Of a stretch of 64,000 nt of DNA, positions 36,135 through 44,995 are shown piece after piece. The stretch is from Sphingorhabdus sp. (GTDB taxonomy: Bacteria; Pseudomonadota; Alphaproteobacteria; Sphingomonadales; Sphingomonadaceae): positions 1-64,000 of the forward strand of contig NZ_JAAVVZ010000003.1 of NCBI RefSeq assembly GCF_023910635.1. The letters run 5' to 3'. How positions within the stretch are numbered: the first letter of the stretch is position 1; each line of letters starts with the position of its first letter. The position numbers were made by a program, and so were the translations under genes. The notes beneath the pieces were generated by a model. The model was given only the letters and a program-made list of their open reading frames with translations. It did not search any database and was not told the DNA's origin.

Positions 36135-36326
36135 TCCGCACAAATTAGCCATATTTTCTACTGTTATAGTAGACATAAGCCCAAAACAGCTATGTAACAT
36201 TTTGTCGGAATGAAAAAGCGCATTGCCAGCGAATTATGAACGGGCTAGAGGGCTTTTCGCAGGCAAGCTGCAATACTTGCAACGTGCCTGTCAGGTTTTC
36301 ATAAGTTTTGCTAGGGGGTTTCCCAT

Positions 36327-36605
36327 ATGAAGAAAATTGCTGTATCTCTCGTTCTTGCCGCTTCGCTCGGTTTGGCCGCTTGTTCAGGTGCTGAAGAAGC
36401 ATCCACAGAAGCAACCACAGAAGCAACCACAGAAGCTGCTGATGCCGCTGTTGAAGGCGCTGAAGTAGCTACCGATGCTGCTGCTGCAACTGAAGCCGCT
36501 GCAACCGACGCTGCTGCAACTGCAACTGACGCCGCTGCAACTGCAACCGACGCCGCTGCAGAAGCCGGTGCCGCTGCAGACGCTGCGAAAGAAGCTGCGA
36601 AGTAA
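36327..36605 (+). CDS. Ala/Thr/Glu-rich low-complexity lipoprotein
   Basis: 92 residues. Signal with lipobox (KKIAVSLVLAASLGLAAC) followed by an entirely low-complexity chain of TEATTEA and ATDAAAT units, encoded by near-identical DNA repeats (GAAGCAACCACA and CTGCAACTGA type). Probably an extended, acidic, lipid-anchored envelope protein. Has its own strong terminator. Confidence 0.75.
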   Translation: MKKIAVSLVLAASLGLAACSGAEEASTEATTEATTEAADAAVEGAEVATDAAAATEAAATDAAATATDAAATATDAAAEAGAAADAAKEAAK

Positions 36606-36637
36606 TATTCGCGCTTTCTAAGCGAAAGCATTTTGAT

Positions 36638-36671
36638 AAGGGCTGTCCTGTTTACAGGACGGCCCTTTTCT
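36638..36671 (+). terminator. Rho-independent terminator of the low-complexity lipoprotein gene
   Basis: AAGGGCTGTCCTG (36638-36650), loop TTTA, CAGGACGGCCCTT (36655-36667) with one G-T pair, then TTTC. Confidence 0.9.
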
Positions 36672-36745
36672 TTGTCTGCGGCAATTTCTGTGTCGGCAGC
36701 AAGCGGCTGGACCATGTCTTTGGCCACCCTAATTCGCGGCGATGA

Positions 36746-37903
36746 TTATTGACCGTGATATGTGGCGATAGTGCGTGACACGAACTGCATGAACGACATG
36801 CGTTGCGGAATGGGCGCGGTCGTACTGCCCATCATCACGGCAACGGCATAACGCGTGCCGTCAGGCGCGGTCATTATACCAATATCATTATAGCCTGTTG
36901 AAACCGGCGGCAGAATTTGCCCCGTCCCCGTCTTATGCACAAAATGCCAATCTGCCGGCACACCAGCCCTCAACCGGTTTGGACCGCTTGATGTACGTGA
37001 CATTATCCCCAAAATAAGGCGCGTCGATGCAGGAGAGAGTAGTTCGCCCTTAGCCAATTTCGCCAACGCACGGACTATCGCCTCAGGACTTGCCCCGTCG
37101 ACGGGATCGGCAAGATAGCGATCTAACGCTGCTTTGCGTGTCGCCAGTGGAACCTCTGCACGCGCAGCGTAAAATCGGCGGCCAATGGCATATTCTTGAC
37201 GCCACTCCAGCCCTGCTATCGCGCTTTGCATCAAACGCTCACCCGGGCCAAAGCGGATGGCCCCCAGTTTTTTGCGCAGCAGGAAATTCTGCACAGCCTG
37301 CGGACCACCCGCTGTTCGCAGCAGCGAATCATTGGCCGTGTTGTCGCTGCCGATGATCGCTTGTTCGAGCAACGAGAGCACCGTGACTTCGATCTCGCCA
37401 TTGGCGATAACGGAATCGCGAATGGGCTGATGAAAGACCGCAAGGTCATCGCGCGTAATACGTATTTTTTGGTCCAGCCGGACCTTATTTTGGTCGACCA
37501 AGTCCAAAATCGTCAGCGCCACCCATGTTTTGGATACGCTTTGCTGCGGGAATAGCGCGTCAACGCGTTTGCCGGTTATCCATTCGCCGCCATCGATACG
37601 CATAATAGCAACGCCCGTGCGACCCGGAAAAATACGCCATTGGTCGTTCAGCAGATTTTCAAGTCCTAATGGTGCGCGGACAACTGCTGGACGAACTTGA
37701 GTGGCAGGCGTCGGTGCCTTTTGCGAAGGCAGTGGCCGATTCACGACGGGCGCGGGCAGTGTTCGTGATGGTGCGCGCTCTGCAGCGACACATGCCGACA
37801 GCACGGACAGTATTGCCAAAGAGGCGATGCCTTTGCGACGCGCGTCTTGAGCGCATATTTGCCAGGCGTTTGCTATTTGGACCATGACGACAGGATAGAA
37901 CAT
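36746..37903 (-). CDS. Class A beta-lactamase-like serine hydrolase, probable lipoprotein
   Basis: 385 residues. Lipobox LSVLSAC (about 32-38) and a Pro-rich linker precede a beta-lactamase fold with SxxK as QSVSKTWVA (about 122), SDN as IIGSDNTAND (about 186) and KTG as VHKTGTGQIL (about 322). The omega-loop ExxLN of class A enzymes is not seen at the expected place, so hydrolysis of beta-lactams is doubtful; it may be a peptidase-type relative. The start is uncertain: the first 20 residues before the signal are unusual and MVQIA at 37885 is an alternative. Confidence 0.75.
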   Translation of the reverse strand: MFYPVVMVQIANAWQICAQDARRKGIASLAILSVLSACVAAERAPSRTLPAPVVNRPLPSQKAPTPATQVRPAVVRAPLGLENLLNDQWRIFPGRTGVAIMRIDGGEWITGKRVDALFPQQSVSKTWVALTILDLVDQNKVRLDQKIRITRDDLAVFHQPIRDSVIANGEIEVTVLSLLEQAIIGSDNTANDSLLRTAGGPQAVQNFLLRKKLGAIRFGPGERLMQSAIAGLEWRQEYAIGRRFYAARAEVPLATRKAALDRYLADPVDGASPEAIVRALAKLAKGELLSPASTRLILGIMSRTSSGPNRLRAGVPADWHFVHKTGTGQILPPVSTGYNDIGIMTAPDGTRYAVAVMMGSTTAPIPQRMSFMQFVSRTIATYHGQ

Positions 37904-38079
37904 ACCCGCATTGGATAACAGCCCCTACGCATTTTTTGCGACGAACGATTCTTGAACATCGACGAGATGAGAGACGCCTGTCGGTGTAAGCTCTGTACTA
38001 TCCATTGCAGGATTTACTTGATCGCCTCGTCCCTGCATAGTCGGTTGCACGCATTCAGCTTTCATAGGTGGCCGGTTAT

Positions 38080-39642
38080 ATGGACAGCATCTTCATTGGA
38101 CAAAATTCCAACGGCCACGAAGTGCTTAATCTCAAACGCGCAAACCGCCATGGTTTGATAGCTGGCGCAACCGGCACCGGTAAGACCGTAACCTTACAAG
38201 GCATAATCGAGGGACTGTCTGCCGTGGGCGTTCCGACATTTGTCGCTGATGTGAAGGGTGACTTGGCCGGATTGGCCATGCCTGGATCACCTTTAACCAA
38301 AACACATGAAATTTTTGCGGCACGTGCTGCGGAAATCGGGCAGCAGGGCTGGGCCTATAAGGACAATCCGGCGCAATTCTGGGACTTGTTCGGTGAACAG
38401 GGTCATCCGGTACGCACGACGGTTTCAGAAATGGGGCCGCTGTTGCTCGCGCGCTTAATGGACCTGAATGAAGTGCAGGAAGGCGTGATAAACATCGCGT
38501 TCCACGTGGCGGACAAGGAGGGGCTGTTGATGCTCGACCTTGATGATCTGCAGTCGATGCTTGTGTACTGCGGCGCGCAAGCGGACACGTTGACGCTGGA
38601 ATATGGCAATATCTCAAAGCAATCGGTTGGCAGCATTCAACGCGCACTGCTTCAATTGCGCGCGCAAGGCGGCGAGAATTTCTTTGGTGAACCAGCACTT
38701 GAAATCGGCGACCTCATCCGGTGCGACGATAGTGGCCGGGGCGTGGTGAATATCCTCGCTGCCGATCGACTCATGTCCAGCCCAAAGCTCTATTCCACAT
38801 TCCTTTTATGGCTGCTTTCCGAACTGTTCGAAACGCTTCCTGAAATTGGCGATCCTGACAAGCCGAAGCTCGTTTTCTTCTTTGATGAGGCGCATTTGCT
38901 GTTCAACAATGCACCAAAGGCCTTGCTTGAGAAGATCGAACAGGTCGTCCGCCTTATCCGGTCCAAAGGTGTGGGGGTATATTTCATCACCCAGAACCCG
39001 ATCGACATTCCGGACACGGTGGCCGCGCAATTGAACAACCGGATTCAGCATAAATTGAACGCCTTCACTCCGCGCGATCAGCAAGCGGTGCGGTCAGCCG
39101 CCGAAACCTTCCGTCCGAACCCAGCGCTGGATGTCGCGCAAGTGATCACTGAGCTGAAAATCGGTGAAGCGCTTGTATCCCTGCTTCTGCCGGACGGGTC
39201 GCCATCAATGGTGCAGCGCACGTTGATCAAGGCGCCGTCGAGTCGAGTCGGGCCGCTAACCCCGCAAGAACGCGGCGTGATGATTACGACCGATGCCGTT
39301 GGCGACAAATATGACGCGATGATTGACCGCGAATCCGCCGAAGAAATACTCGCCGCCAAAGGCGCGCAGGCCGCCGCTGCTGCACAAGAAGCGAAGGCAC
39401 AGGTGGTTGCAGACAAGGAAGCCGCCGCCGCCGCAAAGGAAGCTGCCCGCGCAGAAGCTATCGCTGCCAAGGAGGCTGCGCGCCAACAGGCCGTCGCGGC
39501 ACGGGAGGCCGCAAAGCCGAGCATGGCAGACAGGATGTTGCAATCAGCAGCACGTTCCGCCGCAACTTCAATTGGGCGTCAGGTTGCCGGGTCGTTTGGC
39601 AAATCTTTGGTGCGCGGAATATTGGGTGGGTTGTTTAAATAA
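38080..39642 (+). CDS. HerA-like ATPase of the DUF853 (YjgR) family
   Basis: 520 residues. Walker A AGATGTGKTVTLQGI (about 27-41) and Walker B KLVFFFDEAHLLF (about 266-278), with FITQNPIDIPDTVAAQLNN downstream, are typical of DUF853. The C-terminal 90 residues are an Ala/Glu/Lys-rich coiled coil ending in a short hydrophobic GKSLVRGILGGLFK tail. ATG 38080 chosen because AGGTGG lies 8 nt upstream; GTG 38068 is possible. Role not established. Confidence 0.85.
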   Translation: MDSIFIGQNSNGHEVLNLKRANRHGLIAGATGTGKTVTLQGIIEGLSAVGVPTFVADVKGDLAGLAMPGSPLTKTHEIFAARAAEIGQQGWAYKDNPAQFWDLFGEQGHPVRTTVSEMGPLLLARLMDLNEVQEGVINIAFHVADKEGLLMLDLDDLQSMLVYCGAQADTLTLEYGNISKQSVGSIQRALLQLRAQGGENFFGEPALEIGDLIRCDDSGRGVVNILAADRLMSSPKLYSTFLLWLLSELFETLPEIGDPDKPKLVFFFDEAHLLFNNAPKALLEKIEQVVRLIRSKGVGVYFITQNPIDIPDTVAAQLNNRIQHKLNAFTPRDQQAVRSAAETFRPNPALDVAQVITELKIGEALVSLLLPDGSPSMVQRTLIKAPSSRVGPLTPQERGVMITTDAVGDKYDAMIDRESAEEILAAKGAQAAAAAQEAKAQVVADKEAAAAAKEAARAEAIAAKEAARQQAVAAREAAKPSMADRMLQSAARSAATSIGRQVAGSFGKSLVRGILGGLFK

Positions 39643-39659
39643 CCTAGGGTCAGGACCTA
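39643..39659. repeat. Partial copy of the CCTGACCC repeat at the IS630 target
   Basis: CCTAGGGTCAGGACCTA immediately follows the DUF853 stop. Its inverse, CCTGACCCTAGG, is in the hairpin at 30446-30457, and GGGTCAGGACC is in the element at 45786. The last TA is the insertion target of the IS630 element. Confidence 0.6.
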
Positions 39660-39745
39660 GAGCGGCGCACTGAAAATGTGAATCATGTAATTCTTGGGAT
39701 TCCCTTTGATTGAGAACTGTGATTCACTGCTCATGGAGGTGGATC

Positions 39746-40126
39746 ATGGGCAAAAGCAGTTCGTCGGATTTACGGGTTCGGATCGTTGGAGAGATTGAGA
39801 GCGGTCATTCATGCCGGGCAGCAGCTCGCCGATTTGGGGTGAGTGCTGCCACTGCGGTTCGGTTGGCGCAACGCAAGGCGCGGACGGGATCGATCACGCC
39901 GGAGAGGCAAGGTCGTCCGCCGGGCAGGGGGCCGCTGTCGGCGCATGCGGATGTTCTGATCAGCTGGGTCGATGCCGAAGGCGACGTTACGATGCCGGAG
40001 CTGGCGGACCGGTTGTTTAAGGAGCACGGGGTGAAGGCGCATCCAGCTTCCCTGTCCCGGTTGCTGCTTGCGCACGGATTTACCGTCAAAAAAAACTCTG
40101 CTGGCGAGCGAAACCGATCGCGCTGA
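39746..40126 (+). CDS. IS630 transposase, N-terminal frame (orfA)
   Basis: 126 residues. DNA-binding half: DLRVRIVGEIESGHSCRAA and a second HTH ending HPASLSRLLLAHGF. It runs out of frame just past a run of eight A (40088-40095). Removing one A would join it to the DDE half, so full transposase needs slippage or +1 frameshifting there, or the copy is dead. Confidence 0.85.
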   Translation: MGKSSSSDLRVRIVGEIESGHSCRAAARRFGVSAATAVRLAQRKARTGSITPERQGRPPGRGPLSAHADVLISWVDAEGDVTMPELADRLFKEHGVKAHPASLSRLLLAHGFTVKKNSAGERNRSR

Positions 40127-40703
40127 CATTGTTCGTGCCCGGCGCGTATGGCAGACACACCGTCAGCCTTGGATGAAGAGGCGCCCGGAAAGGCTGGTCT
40201 TTATTGACGAAACCGGGACCACAACCAAGATGACACGGCTGCGGGGGCGTGCCCGCCGGGGACAGCGGCTGAAGATGAAGGCCCCGTTCGGTCACTGGGG
40301 AACACAGACCTTCATCGCGGCCTTGCGCCATGACGGCCTCACCGCTCCGTGGGTCATTGACCGTCCCATGAACCGAAAAATCTTTGAAACCTATGTGGAA
40401 ACCCAGTTGGCGCCGACGCTCCAGCGCGGTGACATGGTCATCCTCGACAACCTATCGAGCCACAAAAGCGAGAAGGCCAAAGCCATCCTCAAAGAGCGCG
40501 GGGCGTGGTTCCTCTTTCTGCCGCCCTACAGTCCAGACCTGAACCCAATCGAGATGGCGTTCGCCAAACTCAAGGCGCATCTGCGCAAAGCAAAGGCCCG
40601 CACCATCGATGACCTGTGGAAGGCCGTTGGATCAATCTGCGACCTTTACACCCCAGAGGAATGCTGGAACTATCTCAAGCACGACGGCTATGTTGCAGAT
40701 TAA
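40095..40703 (+). CDS. IS630 transposase, DDE catalytic frame (orfB)
   Basis: About 200 residues after the A-run. DDE residues: VFIDETGTTTKM (first D), VILDNLSSHKS (second D) and SPDLNPIEMAFAKLK (E), the standard IS630 triad. Intact to its stop at 40701-40703. It has no credible start of its own, so expression relies on shifting from orfA. Confidence 0.85.
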   Translation, partial: TLLASETDRADIVRARRVWQTHRQPWMKRRPERLVFIDETGTTTKMTRLRGRARRGQRLKMKAPFGHWGTQTFIAALRHDGLTAPWVIDRPMNRKIFETYVETQLAPTLQRGDMVILDNLSSHKSEKAKAILKERGAWFLFLPPYSPDLNPIEMAFAKLKAHLRKAKARTIDDLWKAVGSICDLYTPEECWNYLKHDGYVAD

Positions 40704-40715
40704 ATGCACGAAGCT

Positions 40716-41174
40716 CTAGCCGCGACCGCGATAGGGCTGAACACCCTGATCGGGTAACCACAGACCCTTGGGTGGCTCGCCTGATTGCCAGAACACATCA
40801 ATCGGTATGCCGCCGCGCGGATACCAATAGCCGCCGATGCGCAGCCAATGCGGTTTCATCTCCGAGAAAAGACGCTGGCCGATGCCAACGGTGCAGTCTT
40901 CATGAAAGGCGGCGTGATTGCGGAATGATCCCAAAAACAGCTTCAACGATTTCGATTCGACTATCGTCACATTTGGCGCATAGTCGATGACCAGATGCGC
41001 AAAGTCCGGCTGCGCCGTAACCGGGCAAAGCGAGGTAAATTCAGGCACGGCAAAGCGCGCAAGATACAGCGTGTCCGGGCGCGGATTGGGAACATAATCG
41101 AGTTGCGCCTCTTCAGGCGTTTGGGGAAGCGCGCTTTGCGCACCGAGAAATTTGGGCTTTAGTGTGTCAGTCAT
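40716..41174 (-). CDS. queF: NADPH-dependent 7-cyano-7-deazaguanine reductase
   Basis: 152-residue unimodular QueF, reducing preQ0 to preQ1 for tRNA queuosine. Catalytic cysteine in [15 protein letters not shown] (about 50-64), QueF motif [15 protein letters not shown] (about 74-88) and FHEDC. It ends PYRGRG as usual; its TAG stop is shared with the end of the IS630 element. Confidence 0.95.
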   Translation of the reverse strand: MTDTLKPKFLGAQSALPQTPEEAQLDYVPNPRPDTLYLARFAVPEFTSLCPVTAQPDFAHLVIDYAPNVTIVESKSLKLFLGSFRNHAAFHEDCTVGIGQRLFSEMKPHWLRIGGYWYPRGGIPIDVFWQSGEPPKGLWLPDQGVQPYRGRG

Positions 41175-41314
41175 GATCGCGCATTTAGCGATTTCGCCGC
41201 GCGAAGCAAACGGGTGATGTCAGATATCGCCAATGGTTCGGGAATGAATACTAAGCCACGTCTTTCTTCAAACCCTGTATCGCCCTTGCATGCGCGCCGC
41301 GCTATGGCGCAGGC

Positions 41315-42838
41315 ATGACAATTTTGATTCCCATATTTGGTGACCAGCTAAGCCACGGCCTGTCTTCTTTGGCGGGACAGGACAAAACAGCATGCGTCAT
41401 CTTGATGGCGGAGGTCGACGAAGAAACCGAATATGTGCCGCACCATAAATCCAAAATGGCGTATATTCTGTCCGCCATGCGCCACCATGCAGAGGATCTG
41501 CGCAGCGCAGGCTGGACCGTCGATTACGTAAAACTTACCGAGGCCGAAAACAGCGGTAGCTTCACCGGCGAAGTCGCGCGCGCAATCGAGCGACACACAA
41601 TTTCCGCACTGCGCGTGACCGAGGCGGGCGAATGGCGCGTAAAGGCCATGCTCGATAGCTGGGATGACCGTTTTGATATTCCGGCAGAAATCCTGCCCGA
41701 CGACCGGTTTTTGTGCACCCATGGCGAATTTGAAAGCTGGGCCAAGGACCGCAAGCAGTTGCGCATGGAGTATTTTTATCGCGACATGCGCCGTAAGTCC
41801 GGCCTGCTCATGAACGGCGATGCGCCCGAAGGTGGGCAATGGAATTTTGACGCAGAAAACCGCAAACCCGCCAAGCGCGATCTGACGATGCCAAAGCCTC
41901 TGCATTTTGCGCCCAATGCTGTGACGCAAGACGTCATCGAGATGGTAGAGAGCCGTTATGGCGACAATATCGGGCAGACGGCCAAATTCGGCTTTGCCGT
42001 GACCCGTGAAGATGCGTTGAAGCAGCAAAAGCATTTCCTAGCGCATGCTTTGCCGAATTTTGGCGATTATCAGGACGCGATGCTGACCGGCGAACCGTTT
42101 TTATGGCACTCGATCCTCTCGCCCTACATCAACTCCGGCTTACTTGACCCGCTTGAGCTGTGCCGCGCGGTTGAGGTGCAATATCGGGCGGGCAAGGTTC
42201 CGATTAACGCCGCTGAAGGCTTTATCCGGCAAGTCATTGGCTGGCGCGAATATGTACGCGGCATTTACTGGCATGCTGGCCCCGAATATGTGGAGAGCAA
42301 CGCGCTGGCCGCGACCCGGCCCCTGCCTGCATTTTACTGGACGGGTAAAACCGACATGCTTTGCCTGTCGCAGGCGATTGGCCAGACAATCGCGCATAGC
42401 TACGCACATCATATCCAGCGGCTAATGATCACCGGCAATTTTGCCTTGCTGGCAGGGGTCGACCCGAAGCAAGTGCATTTATGGTATCTGGCCGTTTATG
42501 CCGATGCCTATGAATGGGTGGAATTGCCCAACAGCCTTGGCATGAGCCAGTTTGCCGATGGCGGCATGCTCGCGTCAAAACCCTATGCGGCGAGCGGTGC
42601 CTATATCAACCGCATGTCCGATTATTGCACACATTGCCGTTATGACGTCAAACAACGCGTTGGACCAAAAGCATGTCCTTTCAACGCGTTATATTGGGAA
42701 TTCATTGCCCGTAACGAAGGCAAGCTGCGCAAAAACCCGCGCATGGCGATGCCGTATAAAAATTGGGAGCGGATGGCGGACGCAGATAAAACAGCGCTTC
42801 GCAGCCATGCGCAGCAGTTTCTGGAAACACTTGGATAG
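41315..42838 (+). CDS. Iron-sulfur bacterial photolyase/cryptochrome (PhrB type)
   Basis: 507 residues, family of FeS-containing (6-4) photolyases, repairing UV damage in light. The N-terminal start TILIPIFGDQLSHGLSSL is typical; FAD pocket around VIGWREYVRGIYW and the region HSYAHHIQRLMITGNFALL. Four cysteines fit the 4Fe-4S ligands: one in MLCLSQAIGQ, two in DYCTHCRYD, one in PKACPFNALYW. No neighbour linked to repair. Confidence 0.9.
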   Translation: MTILIPIFGDQLSHGLSSLAGQDKTACVILMAEVDEETEYVPHHKSKMAYILSAMRHHAEDLRSAGWTVDYVKLTEAENSGSFTGEVARAIERHTISALRVTEAGEWRVKAMLDSWDDRFDIPAEILPDDRFLCTHGEFESWAKDRKQLRMEYFYRDMRRKSGLLMNGDAPEGGQWNFDAENRKPAKRDLTMPKPLHFAPNAVTQDVIEMVESRYGDNIGQTAKFGFAVTREDALKQQKHFLAHALPNFGDYQDAMLTGEPFLWHSILSPYINSGLLDPLELCRAVEVQYRAGKVPINAAEGFIRQVIGWREYVRGIYWHAGPEYVESNALAATRPLPAFYWTGKTDMLCLSQAIGQTIAHSYAHHIQRLMITGNFALLAGVDPKQVHLWYLAVYADAYEWVELPNSLGMSQFADGGMLASKPYAASGAYINRMSDYCTHCRYDVKQRVGPKACPFNALYWEFIARNEGKLRKNPRMAMPYKNWERMADADKTALRSHAQQFLETLG

Positions 42839-42899
42839 TTTGAAAAAGCAGCTTATCCTGCACGGAACAAGAATCATATATGCGGGCAAGGACGAAATC

Positions 42900-43742
42900 A
42901 TGGAATTGTTAGTAAGCACCGATTGGTTAGCGAACGAGATCGGCGCGTCCGACCTTCGCGTGGTCGATGCAACATGGTTCATGCCCGATGCGGGCCGCAA
43001 TGCGCAGGCAGAATATGAAGGCGGGCATATTCCATCGGCCGTGTTCATGGATTTGGAAGAACTTGCCGACGCCAATAGCAGCCTGCCGAACACATTGCCG
43101 CCGCCCGAAAAATTCGCGAGCCGTATGCAATCGCTCGGACTTGGGGACGGCAGCCGTATCGTGGTGTATGATGACAGCCCGTTCAAGTCTGCCGCCCGCG
43201 CCTGGTGGATGCTGACCTTGTTTGGCGCACATGATGTGGCAATCCTTGATGGCGGCATCGCCAAATGGAAAGCCGAAGGTCGCCCGCTTGAAACCGGCAA
43301 GCCCACCTTGCGCCATCGCCACTTTACCGTGTGGAAAGATGACAAGGCCGTGCGTAGCAAGGCAGACATGCTCGCCAATTTACATAGCAAAGACGCAAGT
43401 GTCGTCGATGCACGCGGTGCTGGCCGTTTTACCGGCGAAGAAGCCGAGCCACGACCTGAAATGGCGTCAGGCCATATTCCCGGCAGCCGCAACTTGCCGT
43501 TTAGCCAGCTTTTCAACGCAGATGGAACGTGGAAGCGCGGCGCGGAATTGACACAAGCCTTTACCGACGCGGGCGTGGATTTGAACACCCCCATGATCAC
43601 CACCTGCGGGTCGGGCATGACTGCTGCGGTCGTCCTTTTTGGAGCGCGGATGACAGGCAAGACCGATGTAGCATTATATGATGGTAGTTGGTCCGAATGG
43701 GGCCTCGATGCGGACACCCCCAAGGCGCAGGGTGCGGCTTGA
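42900..43742 (+). CDS. sseA: 3-mercaptopyruvate sulfurtransferase
   Basis: 280 residues with two rhodanese domains (SADWLANEIG-like start, VVDATWFMPDAGRNAQAEY; second domain SVVDARGAGRFTGEEAEPRP). The active loop TCGSGMTAAVV (about 238-248) has the CG[S/T]G[V/M]T form of mercaptopyruvate enzymes rather than thiosulfate sulfurtransferases. The stop overlaps the TTG of metC. Confidence 0.88.
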   Translation: MELLVSTDWLANEIGASDLRVVDATWFMPDAGRNAQAEYEGGHIPSAVFMDLEELADANSSLPNTLPPPEKFASRMQSLGLGDGSRIVVYDDSPFKSAARAWWMLTLFGAHDVAILDGGIAKWKAEGRPLETGKPTLRHRHFTVWKDDKAVRSKADMLANLHSKDASVVDARGAGRFTGEEAEPRPEMASGHIPGSRNLPFSQLFNADGTWKRGAELTQAFTDAGVDLNTPMITTCGSGMTAAVVLFGARMTGKTDVALYDGSWSEWGLDADTPKAQGAA

Positions 43743-44923
43743 GTTCTGACAAGCCCCAAAAGCCCTCCACTAAAATAGTCACTGCAGGACGAAGGGCTTC
43801 ATTAACCGGCCCAGTCGTCAACGTGCCCATTTGGCGCGCGAGCACGCATCTATACCCGGATGTCGCCGCGCTCGAAGCTGGCAAGGCATCGAACGAAGAT
43901 GGCCGGTTTTTCTACGGTCGCCGTGGGTCACCGACGCAATGGTCGCTGGCCGAGGCGCTGACCGAGATGGAGCCTGGCGCGCATGGAACGATGCTCTATC
44001 CATCGGGCGTCGCTGCCGTTGCGTGCGCATTGCTTTCGGTCCTTGCGCCCGGCGATGTGCTGTTGATGACCGACAATGCTTATGACCCAAGTCGTTCATT
44101 CGCAGAAGGCTTCCTGAAGCGCTTTGGCGTTGAGACGCGTTATTTTGACCCGCGTACGACCGATTATGATTCGGTATTTTGTGACCGCACCAAAGCGATC
44201 TTGTTGGAGTCGCCCGGAAGCCTGACCTTTGAGGTTCAAGACATTCGCGCCATTTGTGCAGCGGCCAAAAAACATAATGTTGTCACTTTGCTCGATAACA
44301 CGTGGGCGACATCTTATTTCCATACGGCGCTCGACAAGGGCATCGATATGGCGATCTTATCGTGCACCAAATATATTGTGGGCCATAGTGACGTCATGAT
44401 GGGCAGCGTCACCACGCATGCGAAATATTGGACGAAATTGCGCCAAACCGCGCAGCAGCTTGGCCAGACAGTGTCACCCGACGATGCCTATCTCGCCAGT
44501 CGCGGCTTGCGGACATTGTCTTTGCGGATGAAGGCACATGAGGCCTCCGCGCTGCAGATCGCCAAATGGTTGCAGACCCAAGCGGATGTTGCAGCGGTGC
44601 TTCACCCGGCGCTGCCGGAATGCCCAGGGCACGACATTTGGAAGCGTGACTTTACAGGCGCGTCGGGCCTGTTCTCGTTCATCCATAAAGGTGACGCCGC
44701 AACCGCCGCCGCCTTTGTAGATGCACTCGGCCTGTTCGGCATTGGCTATAGCTGGGGCGGCTTTGAGAGCCTTGCTTTGCCCGTCCACCCCGAAAAATAT
44801 CGGTCAGCAGTGCCTTGGGACAAGGAAGGCACCCTCATCCGCCTGCAAATCGGGCTAGAAGATACCGACGATTTGATCGCAGATCTTGAGGCCGCCTTCC
44901 GTGAGAGTGGTGCCTTAACCTAA
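43739..44923 (+). CDS. metC: Cystathionine beta-lyase
   Basis: About 394 residues of the PLP Cys/Met-metabolism family. FFYGRRGSPTQWSLAEAL (about 54-71), LLDNTWATSYFHTALDKGID and the PLP lysine in ILSCTKYIVGHSD (about 205-217). Produces homocysteine for methionine synthesis. The start is inferred as TTG at 43739, overlapping the TGA of sseA; no ATG is in a plausible position. Confidence 0.85.
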   Translation: MSSDKPQKPSTKIVTAGRRASLTGPVVNVPIWRASTHLYPDVAALEAGKASNEDGRFFYGRRGSPTQWSLAEALTEMEPGAHGTMLYPSGVAAVACALLSVLAPGDVLLMTDNAYDPSRSFAEGFLKRFGVETRYFDPRTTDYDSVFCDRTKAILLESPGSLTFEVQDIRAICAAAKKHNVVTLLDNTWATSYFHTALDKGIDMAILSCTKYIVGHSDVMMGSVTTHAKYWTKLRQTAQQLGQTVSPDDAYLASRGLRTLSLRMKAHEASALQIAKWLQTQADVAAVLHPALPECPGHDIWKRDFTGASGLFSFIHKGDAATAAAFVDALGLFGIGYSWGGFESLALPVHPEKYRSAVPWDKEGTLIRLQIGLEDTDDLIADLEAAFRESGALT

Positions 44924-44995
44924 CGTCGATTGAAAAGTCGCCCGCACGCAAAAAATGCTTGAAGTTGACCCAGCGTCAAGATGCATAAAGCCTAT

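Larger units (their letters stand above)
39658..40718 (+). mobile_element. IS630-family insertion sequence, 1.06 kb
   Basis: Bounded by TA on each side (39658-39659 and 40717-40718), the usual IS630 target duplication, with related ends TAGAGCGGCGCACTG and, inverted, TAGAGCTTCGTGCAT. It carries two overlapping transposase frames. The right end lies exactly in the TAG stop of queF; the first G of the element restores the stop, so queF is not broken. Confidence 0.85.

Noticed and set aside
36311-36727. Antisense Ala/Ser-rich frame over the low-complexity lipoprotein
   Set aside because: It is the complement of the repeated codons; the plus-strand frame has a lipobox signal and a terminator.
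27692-39642. HerA-NurA or HerA-based defence pair
   Set aside because: Two HerA-like ATPases are present but 9 kb apart in core regions with no nuclease partner beside either; more likely housekeeping.
42552-42899. N-terminal extension of the sulfurtransferase into the photolyase gene
   Set aside because: The extra residues are out of frame with and internal to the photolyase; the family begins at the ATG at 42900.
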